64,000 nt of DNA from the NCBI RefSeq assembly GCF_001941505.1, contig NZ_CP009248.1, forward strand, positions 1,612,001 through 1,676,000, given 5' to 3'. Position 1 is the stretch's first letter, and each line of letters opens with the position of its first letter. Made by a program: the position numbers and the translations under genes. A model generated the notes under the pieces. It was not told where the DNA came from, did no database searches, and saw nothing but the letters and a program-made list of their open reading frames with translations. Source of the stretch: Corynebacterium sphenisci DSM 44792 (lineage in GTDB: Bacteria > Actinomycetota > Actinomycetes > Mycobacteriales > Mycobacteriaceae). Below, in pieces: positions 54,225 to 63,827 of the stretch.

Positions 54225-55787
54225 TTACCCGGCCGGCCCGGGCCGGGGCCCGGCCCCGCCCTCCCCCGCGGGTGGTGCCGCGCCCGGATCCGGCGGCGCG
54301 GGCGCCGCGGCGGGGTCGGCGGGCTCCACCGGGCCCGGGGGCTCCTCCGGCAGCTCCGGTTCCGCGTCGATGCCGGCGGCGTCCTCCTCCGCCCGGGCGA
54401 ACCAGTCCGCCCAGTCCAGGCTGCACAGCGGGGAGCACTCCCGCAGCAGCGGGTCGTCCTCGGCGAGGGTCACCGCCCGGCCCGGCCCGGTGGCCCGGGA
54501 CTCGAAGCGCACCGAGACCACCCCGTGCCCGGCGCCCTGCACCCAGCCGTGGCCGTGGGTCTCGTGGTGCACGTCCCCGGTGGGCGGCCAGCGCGAGTCG
54601 CTGGGCCGGTACACCGGCAGCAGCCCGGCGCCGGGCCCCTCCCCGGCGCCGGCCGCCGCCGCGGCCGCCGCCCCGGGGATGCCCGGCGCGGCCGGGGCGG
54701 CGTCCTCCACCACCCGGCCGCGCTCCAGCTCCGGGAAGAGCACCTCCTGGATGGTGTCGTGCAGCCCGGAGAAGCCCACCCCGACCAGGCGCATCGGCCC
54801 GATCCGATCCACGTCGAAGGCGATCCGGTGCGCCACCGCGCGAAGGGTGGGCTCGTCCACGGTGGCGAAGGACAGCGTCTCCGAGCGGGTGTGCACGCTC
54901 AGGTCGGCCAGGCGCACCTTGACGGTGACGGTGCGCGCCCCGCGGCCGTCGGCGAGCAGCCGCTGGTGCGCGCGGGCGGCGGCCCGGTCGATGGCGGCGC
55001 GCACCTGCGCGCCGGTGACCAGGTCCTCCGGGTAGGTGTACTCGGCGGAGATGGACTTGGCGACCTCGCGTTCGCGCACCGGGCGGTCGTCGATGCCGCG
55101 GGCCAGCAGGTGCAGCTGGGGGCCGATGGTGCGGCCCAGGCAGGCCTCCACGTCGCGGGGGCCCAGGGCGGCGAAATCGGCGATGGTGCGCACGCCGAGG
55201 GCGTTCAGCCGGGCGGCGGTGACCGGGCCGATGCCCCACAGGGCGCCCACCGGCAGCGGGTCGAGGACCTCGTGGCGGCGTTCCGGGGCGATGATCGCCA
55301 CCCCGTCGGGTTTGGCCATCCCGGAGCCGATTTTGGCGTACTGCTTGCCGGCCCCGGCGCCGATGGAGGCCGGCAGCCCGGTCTCCTCCCGGATCGCGGC
55401 GCGCAGCCGCTCCGCCCAGGCGCGCACCGCCTCCTCCCCGGCCCCGGCCAGCTCCGGGGGCTCCAGGAAGGCCTCGTCGACGCTGAGCTGCTCCACCACG
55501 GCGACATGGTCGCGGATCACGTCGAAGACCCGGCGGGACACCGGACCGTAGATGCCCTTGCGGGCGGCGACCACCACCGCCGAGGGCGGCATCAGCCGGC
55601 GGGCCCGGCGCATCGGCATCGCCGAATGCGCCCCGTGCACCCGGGCCTCATAGGAGGCCCCGGCGACCACGCCGCGCCCGGACAGCCCGCCGACCAGCAC
55701 CGGCCGGCCGCGCAGGGTGGGCCGGGTGAGCTGCTCCACGGAGGCGAAGAACGCGTCCATGTCGATGTGCAGAACCCAGCGGCGCAT
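54225..55787 (-). CDS. dinB: DNA polymerase IV
   Basis: Y-family translesion polymerase, 520 residues. Active-site segments are WVLHIDMDAFFASVEQL (first Asp), GVVAGASYEARVHGAHSAMP, EQLSVDEAFLEPPELA (the Asp-Glu pair near residue 102), and KPDGVAIIAPERRHEVL. The helix-hairpin-helix WGIGPVTAARLNALGVRTIA and the little-finger domain follow. A C-terminal extension of about 150 residues carries GDVHHETHGHGWVQGAGHGV, which I recall in other actinobacterial DinB proteins. TAGGAT (55796-55801) ends 8 nt before the ATG. It is divergent from nothing; ileS lies just upstream on the same strand. Confidence 0.95.
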   Translation of the reverse strand: MRRWVLHIDMDAFFASVEQLTRPTLRGRPVLVGGLSGRGVVAGASYEARVHGAHSAMPMRRARRLMPPSAVVVAARKGIYGPVSRRVFDVIRDHVAVVEQLSVDEAFLEPPELAGAGEEAVRAWAERLRAAIREETGLPASIGAGAGKQYAKIGSGMAKPDGVAIIAPERRHEVLDPLPVGALWGIGPVTAARLNALGVRTIADFAALGPRDVEACLGRTIGPQLHLLARGIDDRPVREREVAKSISAEYTYPEDLVTGAQVRAAIDRAAARAHQRLLADGRGARTVTVKVRLADLSVHTRSETLSFATVDEPTLRAVAHRIAFDVDRIGPMRLVGVGFSGLHDTIQEVLFPELERGRVVEDAAPAAPGIPGAAAAAAAGAGEGPGAGLLPVYRPSDSRWPPTGDVHHETHGHGWVQGAGHGVVSVRFESRATGPGRAVTLAEDDPLLRECSPLCSLDWADWFARAEEDAAGIDAEPELPEEPPGPVEPADPAAAPAPPDPGAAPPAGEGGAGPRPGPAG

Positions 55788-55820
55788 GATCGCCCATCCT
55801 AGGCCCCGGGCGGCGCTGCG

Positions 55821-55860
55821 CCGGCGCCCCGCACCGCCCGGGGCGGGCGCGGGGCGCCGG
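55821..55860 (-). terminator. hairpin after ileS
   Basis: A 12-bp GC stem (55821-55832 with 55849-55860) sits a few nucleotides downstream of the ileS stop and before the dinB promoter, consistent with separate transcription of the two genes. Confidence 0.6.
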
Positions 55861-55868
55861 TGGCCGGC

Positions 55869-58800
55869 TCAGGCCCTGCGGATCTCCGCGGTGCAGCCGT
55901 CGCCGAGATCATGGGCCAGCGGGCCGGCGCCGGAGGTCACCTCCAGCTCCACGGCGAGCACCTCGGCGGCGATCGCCTCCCGGTTCGCCCGGGCCCAGGC
56001 CAGCCGGGATTCGGGCACGTCCACGGTGGCCCGGATCCGGTCGGTGATGGCCAGCCCGGCGCGCTTGCGGGCGTCCTGCAGCCCGCGCACCCGGTCCGCG
56101 GCCCAACCCCGGGCGGCGTGGTCCTCGTCGACGGTCATGTCCAGCACCACCAGGCCGTCGACCCCGGAGACCTCCGCGGCGGCGTCGGCGTCCACGGCCA
56201 CCAGCCGGCGGCTGAACTCCCCGGGGGCCAGCTCCACCCCGCCGGCGATCACCCGGTCGCCGACCGTCTCGTAGTCCCCGGCCTTCACCGCCCGGATCGC
56301 GGTCTGCACCTCCCGGCCCAGCCGGGGCCCGGCGGCGCGGGCGTCGACGACCACCTCGAAGCGGCCCGCGGCGGCGACGTCGTCGTCGAGCACCACCTCG
56401 TCGACGTTGACCTCGCTGGCGATGATCTCGGTGAAGGGCGCCAGCTGGTGCGCCTCCGGGATCGCCACGGTGAGCCGCGGCAGCGGCAGCCGGTTGCGCA
56501 GCTTGTTGGCCTTGCGCACCCGGGAGGCCGCGGAGCAGACGTCGCGCACCACGTCCATGGCGTGCACCAGGGCGGCGTCGCGGGGCAGGCCCGCCCCGTC
56601 CGGCCAATCCGCCAGGTGCACCGAGCGGCCCCCGGTGAGGGACTTCCAGATCACCTCGGCGGCCATCGGCAGCAGCGGGGCGGCGAGCCGGGTGAGGGTC
56701 TCCAGCACCGTGTACAGGGTGTCGAAGGCCTCCGGGTGGGCCTCGTCGCCGGCCCAGAACCGGTCCCGGGAGCGGCGCACGTACCAGTTGGTCAGCGCAT
56801 CGCAGAACCAGCGCACCTCATCGCAGGCCCCGGCGATGTCGGTGGCCTCCATCCGGGCGGTGACGTCGTCGACCAGCTCGGCGAGCTTGGCCAGGATGTA
56901 CCGGTCCAGCACATGCTCCGAGTCGGTGCGCCGCTCGGCGGGTTTCGAGGCGTAGAGCTGCAGGAAGGAGTAGGCGTTCCACATCGGCAGCAGCGCCTGG
57001 CGGACCCCCTCCCGGATGCCCTGCTCGGTGACCACCAGGTTGCCGCCGCGCAGGATCGGCGAGGACATCAGGAACCAGCGCATCGCGTCGGAGCCGTCCC
57101 GGGCGAAGACCTCGTTGACGTCGGGGTAGTTGCCCTTGGACTTGCTCATCTTCAGCCCGTCGTTGCCGAGCACGATCCCGTGCGCGACGACCTCCTTGAA
57201 GGCGGGCCGGTCGAACAGGGCGGTGGCCAGCACGTGCAGGGTGTAGAACCAGCCGCGGGTCTGCCCGGAGTACTCCACGATGAAGTCCGCCGGGGAGTGC
57301 GACTCGAACCACTCCTTGTTCTCGAAGGGGTAGTGCTTCTGCGCGAAGGGCATCGACCCGGACTCGAACCAGCAGTCCAGCACCTCCGGCACCCGGCGCA
57401 TGGTGGACCGGCCCGTGGGGTCGTCCGGGTTGGGCCGGGTCAGCTCGTCGATGTAGGGCCGGTGCAGGGAGGTCGGGCGCACCCCGAAATCGCGCTCCAG
57501 CTCATCGAGGCTGCCGTAGACGTCGACCCGCGGGTACTCCTCGGAGTCGGAGACCCACACCGGGATCGGCGCGCCCCAGTAGCGGTTGCGGGAGATGTTC
57601 CAGTCCCGGGCGCCGGCCAGCCATTTGCCGAACTGGCCGTCCCGGATGTGCCCCGGCACCCAGCGGATGCCCTCCCGGTTGAGCTCCACCATCCGGTCGC
57701 GGATCTTGGTGACCTCCACGAACCAGGAGGGCAGCGCCATGTAGATGAGCGGCTCCCCGCTGCGCCAGGAGTGCGGGTAGGAGTGCTCGATGGTGCGGTG
57801 CCGCAGCACCCGGCGGGCGGCCTTGAGGTCCCGGATGATCGCCTTGTTCGCGTCGAAGACCAGCTGCCCGGCGTATTCGGGCACCGCGGCGGTGAAGCGG
57901 CCGTCCATGTCCACCGGGATCACCGGGTCGATGCCGTGGGCCCGGCAGACCTCCATGTCGTCCTCGCCGAAGGCCGGCGCCTGGTGCACGATGCCGGTGC
58001 CGTCCTCCACGGTGACGTAGTCGGCGGCGAGCACCCGGAAGGCGTTCGGCTGGTCGGCGAAGTGGTCGAACACCGGCCGGTAGCGCAGGCCCACCAGGTC
58101 GGCGCCGGGCCGGCGGGAGAGGATCTCCGGGTCCGCGCCGAGCTCCTCGGCGTAGGCGCCGAGCAGCGGTTCGGCGAGCAGCATCCGCTCGCCCCGGAAA
58201 TCGGCGATCCCGTCCTCGCCGACCCGCACCTCCACGTAGGTCACCTCCGGGTGCACCGCCAGCGCCAGGTTGGACGGCAGCGTCCACGGGGTGGTGGTCC
58301 AGGCCAGGGCGTTGGCGCCGACCAGGTCCGCGGCGGCGGAGTCCCCGGCGTCGACGATGGGCAGGGTGACCGTCAGGGTGGGGTCCTGGCGCATCTTGTA
58401 GGAGTCGTCCAGGCGGGTCTCCTGGTTCGACAGCGGGGTGTGCTCCGCCCAGGAGTAGGGCAGCACCCGGAAGCCCTGGTAGATGAGGCCCTTGTCGTAG
58501 AGCTCCTTGAAGGCCCAGATCACCGACTCCATGAAGTCGAGGTCCATGGTCTTGTAGCCGCCGTCGAAGTCCACCCAGCGGGCCTGCCGGGTGACGTAGT
58601 CGCGCCATTCCCCGGCGTACTTCAGCACGCTGGCGCCGCAGTACTCGTTGAACTTCGCCAGGCCCATGTCCTGGATCTGGCCCTTGTCGGTGATGCCGAG
58701 CTGCTTCTCCGCCTCCAGTTCCGCGGGCAGGCCGTGGCAGTCCCAGCCGAAGACCCGCTTGACCTGCTGGCCGCGCATGGTGCGGTAGCGCGGCACGATG

Positions 58801-59045
58801 TCCTTGACGTAGCCGGTGAGCAGGTGGCCGTAGTGCGGCAGCCCGTTGGCGAAGGGCGGGCCGTCGTAGAAGACGTACTCCTCGGCGCCCTCGCGGGCGG
58901 CCACGGAGGCGGCGAAGGTGCCGTCGGCGTCCCAGAAGTCCAGGACTCGCTCCTCCAGGGCGGGGAAGTCGGGGCCGCCGGCGGCGCTGCCGCCGAAGAG
59001 GTCGGTGCGCGGGTAGGCGCCGCCTGCGGGGGTGGGCGTGGTCAT
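55869..59045 (-). CDS. ileS: isoleucyl-tRNA synthetase
   Basis: Charges tRNA-Ile. Encodes 1058 residues. The class I HIGH equivalent is HYGH in [19 protein letters not shown] (about residues 72-75) and the KMSKS loop is [14 protein letters not shown] (about residue 630). The long CP1 editing insert includes [20 protein letters not shown] and [15 protein letters not shown]. The anticodon-binding region shows [13 protein letters not shown]. The size is that of the eukaryote-like IleRS type also found in actinobacteria. The ATG at 59045 follows GGGAG and is controlled by an upstream T-box leader. Confidence 0.97.
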   Translation of the reverse strand: MTTPTPAGGAYPRTDLFGGSAAGGPDFPALEERVLDFWDADGTFAASVAAREGAEEYVFYDGPPFANGLPHYGHLLTGYVKDIVPRYRTMRGQQVKRVFGWDCHGLPAELEAEKQLGITDKGQIQDMGLAKFNEYCGASVLKYAGEWRDYVTRQARWVDFDGGYKTMDLDFMESVIWAFKELYDKGLIYQGFRVLPYSWAEHTPLSNQETRLDDSYKMRQDPTLTVTLPIVDAGDSAAADLVGANALAWTTTPWTLPSNLALAVHPEVTYVEVRVGEDGIADFRGERMLLAEPLLGAYAEELGADPEILSRRPGADLVGLRYRPVFDHFADQPNAFRVLAADYVTVEDGTGIVHQAPAFGEDDMEVCRAHGIDPVIPVDMDGRFTAAVPEYAGQLVFDANKAIIRDLKAARRVLRHRTIEHSYPHSWRSGEPLIYMALPSWFVEVTKIRDRMVELNREGIRWVPGHIRDGQFGKWLAGARDWNISRNRYWGAPIPVWVSDSEEYPRVDVYGSLDELERDFGVRPTSLHRPYIDELTRPNPDDPTGRSTMRRVPEVLDCWFESGSMPFAQKHYPFENKEWFESHSPADFIVEYSGQTRGWFYTLHVLATALFDRPAFKEVVAHGIVLGNDGLKMSKSKGNYPDVNEVFARDGSDAMRWFLMSSPILRGGNLVVTEQGIREGVRQALLPMWNAYSFLQLYASKPAERRTDSEHVLDRYILAKLAELVDDVTARMEATDIAGACDEVRWFCDALTNWYVRRSRDRFWAGDEAHPEAFDTLYTVLETLTRLAAPLLPMAAEVIWKSLTGGRSVHLADWPDGAGLPRDAALVHAMDVVRDVCSAASRVRKANKLRNRLPLPRLTVAIPEAHQLAPFTEIIASEVNVDEVVLDDDVAAAGRFEVVVDARAAGPRLGREVQTAIRAVKAGDYETVGDRVIAGGVELAPGEFSRRLVAVDADAAAEVSGVDGLVVLDMTVDEDHAARGWAADRVRGLQDARKRAGLAITDRIRATVDVPESRLAWARANREAIAAEVLAVELEVTSGAGPLAHDLGDGCTAEIRRA

Positions 59046-59297
59046 ATGGGGCTCCCGTCGCCGTGCCGGCCGGCGGGGGCGCCGCCGGCCGGGGTGTCGT
59101 GGTCGACGGGGACGCCACCCGACGGGCCCGGTGCCCCGGTGACGCGGTACCACCCCGCTTGACGCCGCCCGGGGGCCGGGCGCCGTCCGCTCGTGGCGGG
59201 CTGTGCCGGGCCCGACCCGTCCGGTTCTACTGGGCGCGGCGGCCGCGCCGTTCTTCCGGAGCGCTCCCCGGTGATGGCCGGATCCTCGCGCATGCAC
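59046..59297 (-). promoter_or_regulatory. T-box riboswitch in the ileS leader
   Basis: The leader contains TGGTACCGCG (59143-59152), the core T-box sequence that pairs with the free CCA end of uncharged tRNA. A candidate specifier ATC for isoleucine lies at 59273-59275, in a CCGG-closed hairpin near the 5' end. The ileS SD (GGGAG) lies near the 3' end of the leader and could be sequestered, so control is probably translational as in other actinobacterial ileS T-boxes. The leader spans about 250 nt from a predicted start near 59296. Confidence 0.85.
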
Positions 59298-59302
59298 GGG
59301 GC

Positions 59303-59308
59303 AGTATA
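59303..59308 (-). promoter_or_regulatory. -10 element of the ileS promoter
   Basis: TATACT toward ileS; the predicted start is near 59296, about 250 nt before the gene, which leaves room for the complete T-box. No good -35 is visible. Confidence 0.55.
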
Positions 59309-59332
59309 GCCGCACCGGCCGCCCGGATCGAC

Positions 59333-59378
59333 GCGGCCCCGCCGGCCGGGGCGCGGGGCGCTCCGGCGGCGGGGCCGC
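59333..59378 (-). terminator. hairpin after wag31
   Basis: GCGGCCCCGCC (59333-59343) pairs with GGCGGGGCCGC (59368-59378), just after the wag31 stop codon and before the ileS promoter. Confidence 0.6.
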
Positions 59379-59390
59379 GGCGGGGGTGCG

Positions 59391-60398
59391 CTAGCTGGAG
59401 TAGCCGTCGGCGGGGGCGGCGGACTCGCGGGAGTTGAGGTCCTCCAGCTGGGACTCCAGGAAGGTCTTCAGCCGGGTGCGGTACTCGCGCTCGAAGAGCT
59501 GCAGCTCCTCGATCCGGGCCTCCAGGGCGGACTGCTGCTCGCGCACCGTGGTCATGATCTCGGTGTGCTTGCGCTCGGCGTCGGCCTGCAGTTCGGCGGC
59601 GCGCTGCTCCGCGGAGGACACGGTGGCCGAGGACCGGGCGTCGGCGTCGGAGATCATCTGCTCGCTGCGCTGGCGGGCGTCGGCGAGGGTGCTCTCGGAC
59701 TCCTCGCGGGCCTCGGTGACCATCCGCTCGGCGCGGCGCTGCGCCTCGGCGACGGTCTCCTCGGCCTCCCGGCGGGCGTCGCCGAGGGTCTTCTCCGCCT
59801 CGGCACGGGCGGAGCCGACCGTGGACTCGGACTGCTCGTTGGCGCGCTCGATGGTCTCCTCCGCCTCGGCGCGGGCGTCGGCGACCATCTGCTCGCTGTC
59901 CCGCTTGGCGTCGGTGGTGAGCCGGTCGGCGGTCTCCTGGGCCAGGGCGAGCACCCGGGCGGCCTGCATATGCGTGTCGGCCTCGGCCTGGGCGGCGGAG
60001 GGGGCGGCGTCCGCGGCGTCGCGGGCGCGGCGCTCGGCGGCGTCGGCGCGGGACTCCGCCTCGGCGAGGCGGTCCTCGCTCTCGGCGCGGATCCGCTCGG
60101 TCTCCTCGGCCAGCCGGCGCTCGTAATCGGCGCGCAGCTCGGCCTCGATGGAGGCGCGCAGCCGGTCCTCGTCGACCCCGGAGCCGGCCGGGGCGGCGGT
60201 GCCGGAGCGGGCCTCGGCGAGGTCGCGCTCCAGGTCGTCGACCCGGACGCGCAGCTCGGAGTTCTCGTCCTGCAGCTCGCCGAGGGCGTCCTCGACAAGG
60301 TCGAGGAACTGGTCGACCTCGTCCTCGTTGTAGCCGCGCTTGCCAATCGGCGGCTTGCTGAAAGCGACGTTGTGCACGTCAGCGGGAGTCAGCGGCAT
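59391..60398 (-). CDS. wag31: DivIVA/Wag31 polar growth protein
   Basis: Encodes 335 residues. The membrane-binding N-terminal domain is [20 protein letters not shown] followed by [17 protein letters not shown], the DivIVA signature. From about residue 35 the protein is coiled coil with regular heptads and 11-residue repeats ([30 protein letters not shown]), interrupted by a Gly/Ala/Pro segment near residues 65-75. It marks the cell poles and directs apical peptidoglycan synthesis, an essential role in corynebacteria. AAGGGGA precedes the ATG, and TATACG (60428-60433) is a likely -10. It is transcribed apart from yggT. Confidence 0.96.
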   Translation of the reverse strand: MPLTPADVHNVAFSKPPIGKRGYNEDEVDQFLDLVEDALGELQDENSELRVRVDDLERDLAEARSGTAAPAGSGVDEDRLRASIEAELRADYERRLAEETERIRAESEDRLAEAESRADAAERRARDAADAAPSAAQAEADTHMQAARVLALAQETADRLTTDAKRDSEQMVADARAEAEETIERANEQSESTVGSARAEAEKTLGDARREAEETVAEAQRRAERMVTEAREESESTLADARQRSEQMISDADARSSATVSSAEQRAAELQADAERKHTEIMTTVREQQSALEARIEELQLFEREYRTRLKTFLESQLEDLNSRESAAPADGYSS

Positions 60399-60769
60399 TG
60401 GACAGTTCCCCTTCGCATGGTTGTGGACGTATATTCCGCGGGTCGCACCCGACGCGGTGGCCGGGCCACCTGCGAACCTGCCGCCCGCCGCCCCCGGGGA
60501 ATCGGGGTAAACGGGACATGCACGTTCACGATGTTCTTTCTTCGACGCCCATACTAACCCGTTTCAATCACCGGCACACCATCCCACGCGGCGCACCCCC
60601 AGATCCCGGCGCGATTCCCGCGGCCGGATCGGGGCCCGGGCGCGGGGGCCGCCGCGCCGCCGGCGGCGGGCGGGACGGGGCGGCGGCGGGCATGGCGAGG
60701 GGGCGGCCCCGCCGGGCGATGCGGGCATCGCGCGGCGGGGCCGCCCCGGGAGCACGGGCGCCGGCGGGG
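60399..60769 (-). other. intergenic region between yggT and wag31
   Basis: 371 bases without a supported gene. It holds the yggT terminator hairpin (60701-60746), a Gly/Arg-coding-like GC stretch with no initiation signals, and the wag31 promoter zone. The part from about 60519 to 60590 is AT-richer, with GTTAGT on the minus strand around 60556, and may contain a second, upstream wag31 promoter. Nothing else seen. Confidence 0.5.
60701..60746 (-). terminator. strong hairpin after yggT
   Basis: A 21-bp stem with one mismatch (60701-60721 with 60726-60746) and a CGGG loop lies 23 nt after the yggT stop. It separates the ftsZ-pgeF-sepF-yggT unit from wag31. Confidence 0.75.
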
Positions 60770-61066
60770 CTAGGCCCCGGCGGCCAGGCCGGTGACGATG
60801 ATGCGCAGGATCATGAGCACGAAGAAGAGCACCAGCACCGAGAGATCCAGCTGCACCCCGCCCATCGGCATCGGCGGGATCACCTTGCGCACCGCCTTCA
60901 CCGGCGGGTCGGTGATGGTGAACACCACCTCGCCGATGGTGGCGAAGACCCGCCCGGGCCGCCAGGCCCGGGAGAAGGAGGCGATCATCTCGATGATGAT
61001 CCGGGTGAGCAGCAGGTAGGTGAAGACCTGCAGGAGGATGCCGATGACGGCGAAGAAGGCGTGCAC
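60770..61066 (-). CDS. YggT-family membrane protein
   Basis: Encodes 98 residues with two YggT-type hydrophobic blocks: AVIGILLQVFTYLLLTRIII and LSVLVLFFVLMILRIIVTGL, joined by the conserved ITDPPVKAVRKVIPPMPMGG loop. The family has osmotic-stress phenotypes and sits in division loci of many bacteria, but its biochemical role is unsettled. It starts 12 nt after the sepF stop and is last in the ftsZ unit. Confidence 0.93.
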   Translation of the reverse strand: MHAFFAVIGILLQVFTYLLLTRIIIEMIASFSRAWRPGRVFATIGEVVFTITDPPVKAVRKVIPPMPMGGVQLDLSVLVLFFVLMILRIIVTGLAAGA

Positions 61067-61078
61067 GGCTCCCCCGGC

Positions 61079-61588
61079 CTAGACCGACATCTGGTCGCGG
61101 CCGGCGTCCGGCAGCTCGACGCCCTCCGGCAGCAGCGTGAAGGCGGTGCCGTCGGGGATGATCCGGCCGCGCAGCGCGAAGGACAGCCCGGCGGCGAAGT
61201 CGAGGTAGCGCTTGCGCTCGGCCGGGGCCAGGTCCACGAGATCGAAGGTGACCACGTCGCCGTCGCGGAAGCGCTCCCCGATTTCCCGGGCCTCGGAGTA
61301 GGCGTCGGCGAAATCGGCCCGGGGGGTGATGTGCACCTGCTCCGGGGCCGCGGGGGCGGCCAGCGGGCGCAGCCGCGGGGAGTCGTAGTCGCGGCCGGGC
61401 TCGTCGTAGCCGGGCTCGTCGTAGCCGCGCCCGTAGTCCCGGTCGTAGCCGCGCTCGTAGCCGCGCTCGTAGCCGTAGTCCCGGTCCGCCGGGGCGTAGC
61501 CGTCCTCGCGGTAGTCGTCGTAGCCGTCCTTGCCGGCGTCGGGGGTCAGCCCGAAGTAGTCGTTGAATTTCCTGAGGAAGTCGGCCAT
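61079..61588 (-). CDS. sepF: cell division protein SepF
   Basis: Encodes 169 residues. The N-terminal amphipathic membrane-binding helix is MADFLRKFNDYFGL. A disordered linker (about 17-75) is built from YERGYDRDYGRGYDEPG-type repeats. The SepF core follows: QVHITPRADFADAYSEAREI, DGDVVTFDLVDLAPAERKRY and LDFAAGLSFALRGRI. SepF tethers FtsZ to the membrane and substitutes for FtsA, absent in actinobacteria. GAAGGA lies 5 nt before the ATG. It follows pgeF after 103 nt. Confidence 0.95.
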   Translation of the reverse strand: MADFLRKFNDYFGLTPDAGKDGYDDYREDGYAPADRDYGYERGYERGYDRDYGRGYDEPGYDEPGRDYDSPRLRPLAAPAAPEQVHITPRADFADAYSEAREIGERFRDGDVVTFDLVDLAPAERKRYLDFAAGLSFALRGRIIPDGTAFTLLPEGVELPDAGRDQMSV

Positions 61589-61691
61589 GTCAATCCTTCG
61601 TCGTGCTCGTGAACGGGGTCATCGTGCCAGGCTCGACCGTACCGCCCGACGCGGCCGCGCGGGCCCCGACACACCGGGGCCGGCGCCCGGC

Positions 61692-62417
61692 TCAGCCGGT
61701 GAGCGCCACCACCCCGGCCTGCCGGCCGGTGACCCCCTCCCGGCGGTGCGAGAACAGCGCCGGATCGGAGATGGTGCACGCCGGCAGCGAGTCCAGCCCG
61801 GCGACGCCGAGCCCGTGCAGCTGGCGCAGGATCCCGGCGCGCAGGTCCAGGCCCGGGGTGCCCGCGGCGGTGCGGGTGCGGGAGCCGGGCAGATGCGCCT
61901 CCACGTCGGCGGCCATCTCCGCGGGCACCTCGTAGCGGGCCCCGGAGGCCGCCGGGCCGAGCAGCGCGTGCATCCGCCCCGGGCGCGCCCCGAGGCGCTC
62001 CATGGCGGCCACGGTGGCGGGGATGATCCCGTCGCGGGCGCCGCGCCGGCCGGCGTGCGCGGCGGCGACCACCCCGGCGGCCTCGTCGCAGAGCAGCACC
62101 GGCACGCAGTCGGCGACCAGCACCACCAGGGCCAGGCCCGGGGTGGCGGTGACCAGGGCGTCCACCCCGGGCACCGGGTCGGCCCGGCGGGAGCCGACCA
62201 CGGCGACCCGGGCGGAGTGGGTCTGCTCCATCCACACCAGATCGCGGGGGTCCAGGTCCAGCGCGGCGGCCAGCCGGCGCCGGTTGCGCGCCACCGCCCG
62301 CGGATCATCGCCGACGTGGGTGGCCAGGTTGAAGGAGTCGTAGGGCGGCGCGGAAAACCCGCCGCGGCGGGTGGTGAACACCTTGCGCACGCGGCGGGCG
62401 GGGCCGGGTCGGGTCAC
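61692..62417 (-). CDS. pgeF: PgeF/YfiH (laccase-domain) protein
   Basis: Encodes 241 residues of the DUF152 family, with the metal-binding pocket residues in [14 protein letters not shown] (His), [15 protein letters not shown] (Cys) and [16 protein letters not shown] (His). Members have purine nucleoside phosphorylase/adenosine deaminase activity, and E. coli PgeF edits peptidoglycan precursors. It starts with GTG overlapping the ftsZ stop (GTGA), so translation is coupled to ftsZ. Confidence 0.92.
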   Translation of the reverse strand: MTRPGPARRVRKVFTTRRGGFSAPPYDSFNLATHVGDDPRAVARNRRRLAAALDLDPRDLVWMEQTHSARVAVVGSRRADPVPGVDALVTATPGLALVVLVADCVPVLLCDEAAGVVAAAHAGRRGARDGIIPATVAAMERLGARPGRMHALLGPAASGARYEVPAEMAADVEAHLPGSRTRTAAGTPGLDLRAGILRQLHGLGVAGLDSLPACTISDPALFSHRREGVTGRQAGVVALTG

Positions 62418-63673
62418 AGGAAGCCCGGCAGGCCGAGGCCGTCGTCGTCCTCGCGGTGGTCGCGGCCGTCACGGCCGTCGCGGGAGTGCCGGCCGGGGCC
62501 CTCGTCCAGCCCGGAGGAGAACAGCCCGCCGGCGCGGCGCGGCTCCCGGCGCTCGAAGGTCTCCGCCCGGGGGGTGAAGGACTCCCGGGGGCGGGCCGCG
62601 CGCGGCTCGCCGCGGGACTCGCCCTCCCCGGCGCGGTCGCCCTCGCCGAGGTGGTCGCCGCCGGGCAGCGCCCCCTCCCGCTCGCCGCGCTCCCGGCGCT
62701 CCGCCCGGGAGGCCGGGGCCTCCCCGGCGGCGGCGTCGAAGCCGGTGGCGATGAGGGTGACCCGGATCTCGTCGCCGAGGTTGTCGTCGAAGATGGTGCC
62801 GAAGATGATGTTGGCGTCCTCGTCGGCCTTGGCCTCCACGAAGGCGGCGGCCTCGCCGACCTCCAGCAGCTCCATGTCGGAGCCGCCGGCGAAGCTGAGC
62901 AGCAGCCCGGTGGCGCCGTCCATGGCGGTCTCCAGCAGCGGGGAGTTCACCGCCGCCTCGGCGGCGGCCATCGCCCGGTTGTCCCCGCGGGCGGCGCCGA
63001 CGCCCATCAGCGCCGACCCGGCCCCGGACATCACCGAGCGCACGTCGGCGAAGTCGACGTTGATCATGCCGGGGGTGGTGATGAGGTCGGTGATCCCCTG
63101 CACGCCGTTGAGCAGCACCTGGTCGGCGTAGCGGAAGGCCTCCATCATGCCGATGTTGGCCTCGCCGATCTGCAGCAGCCGGTCGTTGGGGATCACGATC
63201 AGGGTGTCGCAGGCCTCCTTGAGGTTCTCGATCCCGGCCAGCGCCTGCTTGGTGCGCCGGCGGCCCTCGAAGGAGAAGGGCTTGGTGACCACGCCGACGG
63301 TGAGCGCGCCGGCCTTCTTCGCGATCCCGGCGACCACCGGGGCGGCCCCGGTGCCGGTGCCGCCGCCCTCGCCGGCGGTGACGAAGACCATGTCCGCGCC
63401 CTCCAGGGCGGCGCCGATCTCCTCCTTGTGGTCCTCCGCGGACTCCCGGCCCACCTCGGGGTCGGCGCCGGCGCCGAGACCGCGGGTCTTCTCCCGGCCG
63501 ATGTCGAGCTTGAGGTCCGCGTCGGAGAACATCAGCGCCTGGGAGTCGGTGTTGATGGCGATGAACTCGACGCCCTTGAGGCCCTCCTCGATCATCCGGT
63601 TGACGGCGTTGACGCCGCCGCCGCCGACTCCGACGACCTTGATGACGGCGAGGTAGTTGTTCGGGGAGGTCAT
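62414..63673 (-). CDS. ftsZ: cell division GTPase FtsZ
   Basis: Tubulin homologue forming the Z-ring, 419 residues. GTP-binding parts include [20 protein letters not shown], the tubulin signature [18 protein letters not shown] (about 105-122) and the T7 loop [21 protein letters not shown] disordered Arg/Glu/Gly-rich linker (about 320-405) leads to the conserved tail [11 protein letters not shown] that binds SepF. The ATG at 63673 fits the family start; GGAAGG lies 13 nt upstream. It is the first gene of the pgeF-sepF-yggT unit. Confidence 0.97.
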   Translation of the reverse strand: MTSPNNYLAVIKVVGVGGGGVNAVNRMIEEGLKGVEFIAINTDSQALMFSDADLKLDIGREKTRGLGAGADPEVGRESAEDHKEEIGAALEGADMVFVTAGEGGGTGTGAAPVVAGIAKKAGALTVGVVTKPFSFEGRRRTKQALAGIENLKEACDTLIVIPNDRLLQIGEANIGMMEAFRYADQVLLNGVQGITDLITTPGMINVDFADVRSVMSGAGSALMGVGAARGDNRAMAAAEAAVNSPLLETAMDGATGLLLSFAGGSDMELLEVGEAAAFVEAKADEDANIIFGTIFDDNLGDEIRVTLIATGFDAAAGEAPASRAERRERGEREGALPGGDHLGEGDRAGEGESRGEPRAARPRESFTPRAETFERREPRRAGGLFSSGLDEGPGRHSRDGRDGRDHREDDDGLGLPGFL

Positions 63674-63827
63674 ATGCTGTGCTCGCCCTTCCTTGACTGT
63701 GTTCCGCGGGTTCGGGTGGCCGCGCGCGGCCGATGCTTGCTCGGGCTCCATCATCGTGCATGGCGGACCCGGGCGCGCCCACCGCCGCGGGCGCGGCGTG
63801 TCGCCTCCCTCAAGCTGAACTTGATGG
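63674..63827 (-). promoter_or_regulatory. ftsQ-ftsZ intergenic region
   Basis: 154 nt with no gene. On the ftsZ strand GATGAT lies around 63752-63757 and could be a -10. TCAAGCTGAACTTGA at 63810-63824 is an inverted repeat with 5-bp arms around a 5-nt centre and could be an operator. In C. glutamicum, ftsZ is known to be transcribed from several promoters in this region. Confidence 0.45.

Noticed and set aside
55860..59162. 1100-codon plus-strand frame opposite ileS
   Set aside because: Mirror image of a highly conserved ileS gene; the product has no recognisable domain and the frame merely reflects scarcity of stop codons at high GC.
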